A stretch of DNA of 64,000 nt. It comes from Herbaspirillum chlorophenolicum. Lineage in GTDB: Bacteria > Pseudomonadota > Gammaproteobacteria > Burkholderiales > Burkholderiaceae_D. The notes beneath the pieces are model-generated. The model was not told the DNA's origin. It did not search any database and saw nothing but the letters and a program-made list of their open reading frames with translations. Below are positions 57,141 to 64,000 of this stretch, in pieces. The stretch lies in contig NZ_LFLT01000001.1 of the NCBI RefSeq assembly GCF_001189955.1, positions 248,001 to 312,000 of the forward strand. The letters are read 5' to 3'. The position numbers were made by a program, and so were the translations under genes. Each line of letters begins with the position of its first letter. Position 1 is the stretch's first letter.

Positions 57141-58577
57141 TTACCCTCCCGATCGTTCCTGTTTGATCAGCCATTTGTTGCCCTGTTTCACAAAGACCAG
57201 GGTCTTGCGGCTGTCCACCGTTAGCCGGTTGGAATTATATATCTGGCGATAGCGCACGGTAGCGATATTGCCCTTGATGGCGACCTGGGCGTTGCTTACC
57301 TTCACGGTAATATGGCCCTTGTCCTCGATACGGGCGCGGCGCTCTTCGGCCCATTCCTTGCGGGTCGCGCCCTTGGGCGTTTCGAAATCGCTGGCATAGT
57401 GGGCCAGGTAGCTCTTCACGTCCTTGTCGCTCCAGGCCTTGGCCCAGCTGTTGAGCGAGGCCAGCACGATATTCTTGTCCTGGTCGGTGTCGGCAGATGC
57501 CTTGGCCTTGTCGGCACGGGCTTTATCCGCCGCTGCCTTGGCTTGGGCGGCTTTGTCGGCTGCCGCGAGCTTCTCGGCCTGGGCAGCTTTTTCCTTCTCG
57601 GCCCGAGCGGTCTTTTCCTTCTCCAGGCGCTCGGCCTGTTCCTTCTCTTTTTGCTTCTGCTCGGACGCAGCCTTGTCGGCCTTTTTCTTGTCGGCGGCAG
57701 CCTTGTCTTCTGCTGCCTTATCAGTGGCGGCTTTCTCCGCTGCCGCCTTGTCCGCTGCCGCCTTGTCCGCCGCCGCCTTGTCGGCAACAGCCTTTTCAGA
57801 TGCGGACTTGTCGGCCGAAGCCTTGGCGATCACCGTCTTTTCCGCCGCCGCCTTGTCGGCCGCAGCTTGCTGCGCGGCCTTCTCGGCGGCCAGCGCCTTC
57901 ACGCGTTCCTGCTGTTCGGCGGCTGCGGCATCTGCCTTGGCCTTGGCGTCCCGTTGCGCCTGCGCGACCTGGCCGGGGGCGGCGCTGGCCAGGCGCGGCA
58001 CGGTGCCGCCGGTGGCATTGCCGTTGAGCGAGCGCAAGAGAGTCAGCTTGGGCTGCGGGACGTTGTTGCCCGGATCGATCTGCAAGGCCTTGTCATATGC
58101 CTGGCTGGCCAGCTTGGCGTAGACGTCGCCGAGGTTCTCCAGCGCGGTGGCATAGGTCGGGTTGGTGCGCATGGCCATGTCCAGCGCCGCGCGGGCCTTG
58201 TCGTACTGTCCATTGGCGGCATACAGCACGGCCAGGTTGTTGTACGGCTCGGGCAAATCGGGGAAGTCTTCGGTCAGTTTGGTGAACACCGCGATGGCCT
58301 CCGCAGAACGATTTTGTTCTGCTAAGATCAGGCCTTTCGTGAAACGCATCTGTGCGTCGCGCGGGTGTTTCGCGAGTACGGCGTCGGTTTTCGTGAGCGC
58401 ATCGGCATACTGGCCCGACCGCATCAGCTTGTTGATGTCGGACATCTCGCTGGCATGCGCAGGGATGGCAAAGAGGGCGGCGACCAGGCCGGACAGCAGC
58501 GCCGTCTTGTGGGCAGTTCTATTGATCAAACCGCGCAAACCATGAATAGATGTCTGTTCTTGTGATTCTGGGGGCAT
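57141..58577 (-). CDS. TPR protein with Ala/Lys-rich coiled coil and C-terminal NTF2-like (Cds6-type) domain
   Basis: 478 residues. Signal peptide (TALLSGLVAALFAIPAHA), TPR-type repeats ~45-180 (SEMSDINKLMRSGQYADAL begins them), a ~170-residue low-complexity coiled coil of AADKAAADKAAAEK repeats from about 210 to 350, and a C-terminal domain of ~110 residues, LNSWAKAWSDKDVKSYLAHY to NKWLIKQERSGG, of the L,D-transpeptidase Cds6/SnoaL-like type. The following L,D-transpeptidase starts at or within a few bases of this stop and has a similar C-terminal domain. A role in envelope assembly is inferred; no enzyme motif is seen. Confidence 0.82.
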   Translation of the reverse strand: MPPESQEQTSIHGLRGLINRTAHKTALLSGLVAALFAIPAHASEMSDINKLMRSGQYADALTKTDAVLAKHPRDAQMRFTKGLILAEQNRSAEAIAVFTKLTEDFPDLPEPYNNLAVLYAANGQYDKARAALDMAMRTNPTYATALENLGDVYAKLASQAYDKALQIDPGNNVPQPKLTLLRSLNGNATGGTVPRLASAAPGQVAQAQRDAKAKADAAAAEQQERVKALAAEKAAQQAAADKAAAEKTVIAKASADKSASEKAVADKAAADKAAADKAAAEKAATDKAAEDKAAADKKKADKAASEQKQKEKEQAERLEKEKTARAEKEKAAQAEKLAAADKAAQAKAAADKARADKAKASADTDQDKNIVLASLNSWAKAWSDKDVKSYLAHYASDFETPKGATRKEWAEERRARIEDKGHITVKVSNAQVAIKGNIATVRYRQIYNSNRLTVDSRKTLVFVKQGNKWLIKQERSGG

Positions 58578-58587
58578 GGTTTATCAA

Positions 58588-58596
58588 TGCTATACT
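58588..58596 (+). promoter_or_regulatory. Candidate extended -10 promoter of cysS
   Basis: TGCTATACT resembles an extended -10 and lies just upstream of the divergent TPR gene start. It could drive cysS about 200 bases downstream. No clear -35. Confidence 0.35.
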
Positions 58597-58801
58597 CGGA
58601 CGAAAGCAGGCATTTTATATCAAACAAGCACCACAAAAAGAGGTTTGGCTATCGTGTCGCGTTCATGTTGCAAGCATTGCTAGAACAATGATCGAGGGGG
58701 CGTGCGCCCGTCCGGAAGCACTCTTCCCGGCGCGCAGCCCGAAGCGCGGAGCATGACCACGGCACTGTCTCCAGTGCAGCCGAACCGAGAATTCCCGTCC
58801 C

Positions 58802-60196
58802 ATGAGCGAGCTCAAAATTTACAACACGCTAGCGCGTGATAAGCAGACCTTTTCCCCGATCGAACCAGGCAAGGTGCGGTTGTACGTGTGCGGCATGACC
58901 GTGTATGACTACTGCCACCTCGGTCACGCACGCGTGATGGTGGTGTTCGACATGGTGCAGCGCTGGCTGCGCAAGTCCGGCTACGCCGTGACATATGTAC
59001 GCAACATCACCGATATCGAGGACAAGATCATCAAACGTGCGCAGGAAAACGGCGAGTCGATCAAGCAGCTGACCGACCGTTTCATCGTGGCCATGAACGA
59101 GGACGCCGCCGCCCTGGGCGTGCAGCGTCCCGACTATGAGCCGCGCGCCACCGAATACGTGCCGCAAATGCTGGAGCTGATTGGCAAGCTGGAGCAGAAC
59201 GGCCTGGCCTACAAGGCCAGCGACGGCGACGTCAATTACTCGGTGCGCGATTTCCCCGGCTACGGCAAGCTCTCCGGCAAGTCGCTGGACGACCTGCGCG
59301 CCGGCGAGCGCGTCGACGTCAACACCGGCAAGCGCGATCCGCTCGATTTTGTGCTCTGGAAAGCCGCCAAGGAAGGCGAGCCCGATGAAGCCAAATGGGA
59401 TTCGCAGTGGGGTTGCGGCCGTCCCGGCTGGCATATCGAATGCTCGGCCATGTCCAGCGACCTGCTGGGCGACCATTTCGACATCCACGGCGGCGGCCAG
59501 GATTTGCAGTTTCCGCATCACGAGAACGAGATTGCCCAGTCCGAAGGGGCGCACCGCCACACCTTCGTCAATTACTGGATGCACAACGGTTTCGTGCGCG
59601 TCGACAATGAGAAGATGTCGAAGTCCCTCGGCAACTTCTTCACCATCCGCGAAGTACTGCAAAAGTACGACCCGGAAGTGGTACGCTTTTTCATCCTGCG
59701 CGCGCATTACCGTAGCCCGCTGAATTATTCCGACGCCCACCTCGACGATGCACGCCAGGCGCTGACCCGCTTGTATACCGCGCTCAAGGACGTGCCGGCG
59801 GCAGAAGGCACGCTGGATGCGGAAGAAGCGCATGCGCTGCGTTTTGCAGAGGCGCTCAACGACGATTTCAACACCCCGGTGGCGATGTCGGTACTGTTCG
59901 AGCTGGCCAATGAAGTCAACCGCAGCCGCTCGCCGCAGCATGCGCGCCAGCTCAAGGCCTTGGCCGGCGTGATCGGGTTGCTGGAACGCACCCCGGACGA
60001 ATTCCTGAAGGGCCGCAGCGGCACGCAGGAAGGCGGCCTGGAAGAAGTGCAGATTGAAGCGTTGATCGCCGCTCGCAAGGCGGCCAAGCAGGGCAAAAAC
60101 TTTGCCGAAGCAGACCGCATTCGTGCGGAGCTCACTGCGGCCGGCATCATTCTGGAAGACAAACCGGGCGGACTGACCGAATGGCGGAGAGCTTGA
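58802..60196 (+). CDS. cysS: Cysteinyl-tRNA synthetase
   Basis: 464 residues, class I. The zinc/HIGH region is [16 protein letters not shown] (Cys30, HLGH at 39-42), with [15 protein letters not shown] and [14 protein letters not shown] as further zinc and active-site segments, and KMSKSLGNF as the KMSKS loop. The C-terminal helical anticodon domain ends [16 protein letters not shown]. Charges tRNA-Cys. The start ATG is 20 bases after a modest ribosome site, and no T-box-like leader is seen. The DNA glycosylase gene starts 2 bases after its stop. Confidence 0.96.
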   Translation: MSELKIYNTLARDKQTFSPIEPGKVRLYVCGMTVYDYCHLGHARVMVVFDMVQRWLRKSGYAVTYVRNITDIEDKIIKRAQENGESIKQLTDRFIVAMNEDAAALGVQRPDYEPRATEYVPQMLELIGKLEQNGLAYKASDGDVNYSVRDFPGYGKLSGKSLDDLRAGERVDVNTGKRDPLDFVLWKAAKEGEPDEAKWDSQWGCGRPGWHIECSAMSSDLLGDHFDIHGGGQDLQFPHHENEIAQSEGAHRHTFVNYWMHNGFVRVDNEKMSKSLGNFFTIREVLQKYDPEVVRFFILRAHYRSPLNYSDAHLDDARQALTRLYTALKDVPAAEGTLDAEEAHALRFAEALNDDFNTPVAMSVLFELANEVNRSRSPQHARQLKALAGVIGLLERTPDEFLKGRSGTQEGGLEEVQIEALIAARKAAKQGKNFAEADRIRAELTAAGIILEDKPGGLTEWRRA

Positions 60197-60197
60197 T

Positions 60198-60857
60198 TTG
60201 AATACCATCAGAAAAACAAGTCCGGTCGATCCGACGCTGATCGTTCCAGGATATTGGGAAGAAGCCAAGGCCGAGCTGATGAAGCGCGACCGCATCATGC
60301 GCAAGATCATCCCCCAGTTCGGTGATCTGCAACTGACGGTGCGCGGCGACGCCTTTACTACGCTGGCGCGCTCGGTGACCGGCCAGCAAATCTCGACCAA
60401 GGCGGCTAATGCCGTGTGGCAACGCTTTTTGGAAGCTTGTCCCAAATGTACGCCGGCCCAGGTGATCCGTACCGGCCTGGACGGTTTGGCCGCCTGCGGG
60501 TTGTCCCGGCGCAAGGCCGAATACATCCTCGATCTGGCCAACCATTTCAAGGCCAAGACCGTCCATCCCGACAAATGGATCGAGATGGAGGACGAGGATG
60601 TCATTGCGGAAATGATCCAGATCCGCGGGATCGGCCGCTGGACAGCAGAGATGTTTTTGATATTTAATCTGCTGCGTCCAAACGTGCTGCCGCTGGATGA
60701 CTTCGGATTGCTCAAAGGCATCAGCATCAGCTACTTTTCGGGTGAACCGGTCTCGCGCAGCGATGCAAGGGAAGTTGCCGCTAACTGGGAGCCGTGGCGC
60801 ACTGTTGCCACATGGTATCTCTGGCGCAGCCTCGATCCGCTGCCGTCGGACTATTGA
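60198..60857 (+). CDS. DNA-3-methyladenine glycosylase II-like HhH-GPD protein
   Basis: 219 residues from a TTG start two bases after the cysS stop. The helix-hairpin-helix is IRGIGRWTAEMFLIF and the catalytic aspartate sits in LPLDDFGLLKG, as in AlkA-type enzymes; SVTGQQISTKAAN is the family start of the domain. There is no iron-sulfur cluster. It removes alkylated purines in base excision repair. In Burkholderiales it regularly lies between cysS and accA, so the small gap suggests co-transcription with cysS. Confidence 0.88.
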   Translation: MNTIRKTSPVDPTLIVPGYWEEAKAELMKRDRIMRKIIPQFGDLQLTVRGDAFTTLARSVTGQQISTKAANAVWQRFLEACPKCTPAQVIRTGLDGLAACGLSRRKAEYILDLANHFKAKTVHPDKWIEMEDEDVIAEMIQIRGIGRWTAEMFLIFNLLRPNVLPLDDFGLLKGISISYFSGEPVSRSDAREVAANWEPWRTVATWYLWRSLDPLPSDY

Positions 60858-61001
60858 ACGATACAGGGGAGCGAGGGCAGGAGTAGCCGCTGGTGTATAC
60901 TCCGCTCCTCGCAAGATTGAAGGCAAACCGATGACGAAGCCGTACCCCGCATGGCGCGGGCATTGCAGCATACCATCGGACTTGTTGAACAAAGGAACAC
61001 A

Positions 61002-61982
61002 ATGAGTAAATCGACAACGACTTTTCTGGGCTTCGAGCAGGCCATCGCCGAGCTGGATGCCAAGATCGAAGAGTTGCGTTTTGTACAGGACGACTCGGCC
61101 GTCGACATCTCCGAAGAGATCGAGCGCCTGGTCAAGAAGAGCCAGCAACTGACCAAGGACATCTACGCCAAGCTCACGCCCTGGCAGGTCTCCCAGATCG
61201 CACGCCATCCGCAACGTCCGTACACCATGGACTACGTGCGCGAAATCTTCACCGACTTCCACGAACTGCACGGCGACCGCACCTTCGCGGACGACCAGTC
61301 CATCGTCGGCGGCCTGGCCCGTTTCAACGGCCAGGCTTGCATGGTGATCGGCCACCAGAAGGGGCGCGACACCAAGGAGCGCGCCATGCGCAACTTCGGC
61401 ATGCCCAAGCCGGAAGGCTATCGCAAGGCGATGCGCCTGATGAAGGTCGCTGAAAAATTCAATTTACCGATTTTTACCTTCGTCGATACCCCGGGCGCAT
61501 TCCCCGGCATCGATGCCGAAGAGCGCGGCCAGTCCGAAGCGATCGGCCATAATCTGTATGTGATGGCCGAGCTGAAGGTGCCGCTGATTGCCACCATCAT
61601 CGGTGAAGGCGGTTCCGGCGGCGCACTGGCGATCGCTGTAGGCGACTCGGTGCTGATGCTGCAATACGCGACCTATTCGGTGATCTCGCCGGAAGGCTGC
61701 GCTTCCATCCTGTGGAAGACGGCCGACCGCGCCTCCGACGCCGCCGAAGCGCTGGGCCTGACCGCGCATCGCCTGAAGGCAATCGGCCTGATCGACAAGA
61801 TCGTCAATGAACCGCTGGGCGGCGCCCACCGCGACCCGAAGCAAATGGCCTCGCTGTTGAAGCGCGCGTTGTCGGATACGCTGCGTCAGTTCCAGGGTGT
61901 GAAGACCAAGGAACTGCTGGCTTCCCGCCACGAAAAGCTGATGGCCTACGGCAAGTTCAAGGAACTGAACTCGGCGGAATAA
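61002..61982 (+). CDS. accA: Acetyl-CoA carboxylase carboxyltransferase subunit alpha
   Basis: 326 residues. N-terminal coiled coil ([17 protein letters not shown]), then the crotonase-like carboxyltransferase domain with [34 protein letters not shown], and [20 protein letters not shown] (the oxyanion and biotin pocket). It joins AccD to transfer carboxyl to acetyl-CoA in fatty acid synthesis. ATG 61002 ([10 protein letters not shown]) follows AAAGGAAC; the frame start 17 codons earlier is not family-like. A 15-bp hairpin follows. Confidence 0.96.
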   Translation: MSKSTTTFLGFEQAIAELDAKIEELRFVQDDSAVDISEEIERLVKKSQQLTKDIYAKLTPWQVSQIARHPQRPYTMDYVREIFTDFHELHGDRTFADDQSIVGGLARFNGQACMVIGHQKGRDTKERAMRNFGMPKPEGYRKAMRLMKVAEKFNLPIFTFVDTPGAFPGIDAEERGQSEAIGHNLYVMAELKVPLIATIIGEGGSGGALAIAVGDSVLMLQYATYSVISPEGCASILWKTADRASDAAEALGLTAHRLKAIGLIDKIVNEPLGGAHRDPKQMASLLKRALSDTLRQFQGVKTKELLASRHEKLMAYGKFKELNSAE

Positions 61983-62029
61983 GTCGCCTTTGCTTCGCCG
62001 CAGGAATGCGGGCGAGGCAGCCGGGGCAA

Positions 62030-62065
62030 GACAAGCGCCAGCGATTCCGGTCGCTGGCGCTTGTC
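62030..62065 (+). terminator. Hairpin terminator after accA
   Basis: A perfect 15-bp stem (GACAAGCGCCAGCGA/TCGCTGGCGCTTGTC) with loop 6. The T tract after it is short, so strength is uncertain. Confidence 0.6.
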
Positions 62066-62131
62066 GTTTGTGCGGCGCCATTGTTGATGTTTCGCGTCTA
62101 GCCTGTTCATTCATTTGTTCGCTACCTCCCC

Positions 62132-63553
62132 ATGTCCGATTTCGCATCCATGTCCGAGAATTCCCGCGCTGTACAGAAAGTGGCGCAGGCCATGCGGCAG
62201 GCCCTGGACCAAACCTTGGCAGGTCGGGTGCCGAACGGTCGTCCTGCGGTATTGGCCGTGGCGTACAGCGGCGGGCTCGATTCCTCGGTACTGCTCGATG
62301 TGACCGCTGCTTTCGCTGCCGAGCGGGCTTTTCCGCTGCTGGCCTTGCACGTGCATCACGGCCTGAGCCCCAATGCCGATCACTGGATGGCGCATTGCCA
62401 GGCGCGGAGCCAGGATTTGCAACTGCCGTTCTTTGCCGAACGCGTGCACCTTTCCAATGTGGCTGATTCCGGTGTCGAAGAGGCTGCGCGCGTGGCACGT
62501 TATGCCGCGCTGGGGCGCATGTGCCGCGAGCACGGCGTCGACATTCTGCTGACTGCGCACCATCAGGATGACCAGGCCGAAACCGTATTGCTGCAGCTAT
62601 TGCGCGGCAGCGGCTTGGCCGGCATGTCGGGCATGGAGGCATGCAATGCCGCACCTGCCTTGCTGGGCGACGATGCCACGCTGATTGCAAGGCCGCTACT
62701 GGGAATGGCGCGGGCGCAACTCGAAGCGTACGCGGCGAGCAAGGGCATCTCCCACATCGAGGATGAGTCCAACGCCGATACACGCTACGCGCGCAACGCC
62801 TTGCGGCATAGTGTGATGCCGGCGCTGGGCGATGCCTTTCCGGGGTTCCAGCAGCGCCTGGCACGCGCGGCCGGGCATGCGCAGGGCGCACAGCAGTTGC
62901 TGCACGAGGTTGCCGAACAGGATCTGGCGCAGTGCCGGCATGACGATCACCTGCTGATGCCTGCCTTGCGCCAGTTGAGCCAGCAGCGCTTCTTCAACCT
63001 GATGCGCCACTGGTTCGCCTTGCGCGGCATGCGCATGCCTTCGACGGCGTGGATGATGGAGATGCGCGAGCAACTGCTGCAGGCCGGTGTCGAGGCGCAG
63101 CTATGCGTATCGCATCCGGATGGAGAAGTGCATCGCTACCGCGAACGGATATTTCTCTCGCCGCGCCGTACGCCACCGGCAGAGGATATGGATATCGCGT
63201 TGAAGTGGAATGGTGAAGTGCGGCTGTCTGTCGATGCGTATTACGGCGCATTGCATTTCGAGCGCATCGCCGGCGACGATCATCAACCAGGTTTCGACAT
63301 CGATTGGCTGCAGGGACAGGGCCTGTCCATCCGTGGACGCAGCGGGGGCGAGCGGGTGAAGCTGGCGGATAACCGCCCGGCGCGCAGCCTCAAGCAGCAT
63401 TTCCAGACAGCCGATGTACCGGCCTGGGAGCGGCCATTCTTGCCGCTGCTGTTTGCGGGCGACGATTTGATTTTTGCAGCGGGTATCGGCATGGATTGCG
63501 CACATTTCGCAACCGGCGGCGAGCGTGTGCGCATACGCTGGCAAGCCAACTGA
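62132..63553 (+). CDS. tilS: tRNA(Ile)-lysidine synthase
   Basis: 473 residues. The PP-loop ATPase motif is AYSGGLDSSVLLDV (Ser46 onward), followed by LHVHHGLSPNADHW and TAHHQDDQAETVLLQLLRG, then the TilS-specific ALRHSVMPAL region and a C-terminal tRNA-binding domain with IRGRSGGERVKL and LKQHFQ. It makes lysidine at C34 of tRNA-Ile(CAU). The first of two nearby ATGs (62132) is retained; 62150 is an alternative. Confidence 0.94.
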   Translation: MSDFASMSENSRAVQKVAQAMRQALDQTLAGRVPNGRPAVLAVAYSGGLDSSVLLDVTAAFAAERAFPLLALHVHHGLSPNADHWMAHCQARSQDLQLPFFAERVHLSNVADSGVEEAARVARYAALGRMCREHGVDILLTAHHQDDQAETVLLQLLRGSGLAGMSGMEACNAAPALLGDDATLIARPLLGMARAQLEAYAASKGISHIEDESNADTRYARNALRHSVMPALGDAFPGFQQRLARAAGHAQGAQQLLHEVAEQDLAQCRHDDHLLMPALRQLSQQRFFNLMRHWFALRGMRMPSTAWMMEMREQLLQAGVEAQLCVSHPDGEVHRYRERIFLSPRRTPPAEDMDIALKWNGEVRLSVDAYYGALHFERIAGDDHQPGFDIDWLQGQGLSIRGRSGGERVKLADNRPARSLKQHFQTADVPAWERPFLPLLFAGDDLIFAAGIGMDCAHFATGGERVRIRWQAN

Positions 63554-63566
63554 TCAAGAGCCGCAA

Positions 63567-63610
63567 CAAAAAAAATGCCGCATCAATGTCTTGCGACAGA
63601 TGATGCGGCA
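63567..63610 (-). terminator. Intrinsic terminator of the small exported protein gene
   Basis: TGCCGCATCA/TGATGCGGCA, a perfect 10-bp stem. On the minus strand it is followed by T8, so it serves the gene at 63678-63920. On the plus strand it follows tilS but lacks a T tract there. Confidence 0.85.
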
Positions 63611-63677
63611 CCCCAGTCATCCCGGACATGGGTAGAGTGCCGAGGCACTCTGGAATTGCTCTTTGAGCGATGAGGCC

Positions 63678-63920
63678 TTACTTCTTGGCGCCATCGGCGG
63701 CCGGCTTGGCTTCAGTGCCGGCGGCTTCCTTCTTTTCGCTCTTCTTTGCTGCCTTCTTGTGCTTGGCATGCGTGGTCTTTGCCTTGGGTGCTGCATCAGT
63801 CTTGGCTGCTGCAGGAGCGGCTGGTGTTGCAGCCGGGGCGGCGGCGGTGCCGGTCTGTGCAAACACTGGCAGTGCCAGGGCGGTCAGCAGGGAAGCGACG
63901 ATGATGGATTTGGTTTTCAT
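63678..63920 (-). CDS. Small exported Ala/Lys-rich protein of unknown function
   Basis: 80 residues. Signal peptide MKTKSIIVASLLTALALPVFA, cleaved near residue 21, and a mature 59-residue part that is almost only Ala, Lys, Pro, Thr and Glu (THAKHKKAAKKSEKKEA is the basic core). It resembles Asr-like acid-shock and similar low-complexity periplasmic proteins in composition only. ATG 63920 follows AAAAGGAAA, and a terminator lies 68 bases after the stop, so it is a genuine, probably monocistronic gene. The upstream frame extension to 63977 has no support. Confidence 0.7.
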   Translation of the reverse strand: MKTKSIIVASLLTALALPVFAQTGTAAAPAATPAAPAAAKTDAAPKAKTTHAKHKKAAKKSEKKEAAGTEAKPAADGAKK

Positions 63921-64000
63921 GGCAATTTCCTTTTGAAAGTGGAGGTTGTTCTCGGCCCCTGATGTTGGGTTTTTCACGCTTATCGTGGCGCCTTACTTCC

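Noticed and set aside
58578..58801. T-box or other riboswitch upstream of cysS
   Set aside because: No conserved T-box sequence or antiterminator is visible, and such elements are not expected in this group.

Overview
The window is one contiguous piece of a GC-rich (roughly 60% or more) betaproteobacterial chromosome. Gene content and order point to Burkholderiales, most likely Oxalobacteraceae and probably Herbaspirillum or a close relative. The signs are the housekeeping blocks parE-parC, mog-yjgA-pmbA, tRNA-Leu/rnr-rlmB, cysE/lpxH/ppiB/ppiA/L,D-transpeptidase/TPR/cysS, and alkA-like/accA/tilS. The genus is an inference; no rRNA gene is present to settle it.

Layout. 1-7.7 kb: metabolic and stress genes (end of a PLP aminotransferase, DHCW-motif cupin, metallo-beta-lactamase-fold lipoprotein, tautomerase with divergent LysR, AhpD-like protein and GNAT around a MocR regulator, azoreductase, and a small heat-shock gene with a sigma32-like promoter and a ROSE-type RNA thermometer). 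7.8-22.4 kb: a contact-dependent growth inhibition (CDI) island. cdiB is transcribed divergently from a 2803-codon cdiA with an unusual TTG start. cdiA ends in a nuclease-like toxin tail and overlaps an immunity gene. Behind it lies a mosaic, broken second cdiA 3' segment with a different toxin tail and an Imm42-like immunity gene. 22.5-26.9 kb: topoisomerase IV (parE-parC). 27.1-31.9 kb: MFS transporter, DUF2848 protein and amidase, with a LysR regulator. 32.2-41.7 kb: an RpiR-regulated peptide uptake and hydrolysis operon (isoaspartyl peptidase, GsiABCD-type ABC transporter, P1 peptidase, M55 D-aminopeptidase) with a near-perfect AT-rich palindrome upstream. 41.7-49.2 kb: panE, esterase, exported orphan, mog, yjgA, pmbA, GNAT, DHA2 efflux pump. 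49.3-63.9 kb: tRNA-Leu(CAG) and conserved housekeeping genes.

How the parts work together. CdiB should export CdiA, whose tail is delivered to neighbouring cells, while the two immunity proteins protect siblings. The displaced second toxin tail is probably a silent reserve for recombination. The RpiR cluster looks like one pathway: import of short or modified peptides (glutathione or isoaspartyl/D-amino-acid peptides), then stepwise cleavage. The TPR protein and L,D-transpeptidase abut and both end in NTF2-like domains, which suggests a joint envelope function.

The strongest candidates for something not routinely described are the CDI mosaic with its second toxin/immunity pair, the pairing of a Burkholderia 1026b-like tRNase tail with a different immunity family, the predicted RpiR operator, and the TPR/L,D-transpeptidase pair.
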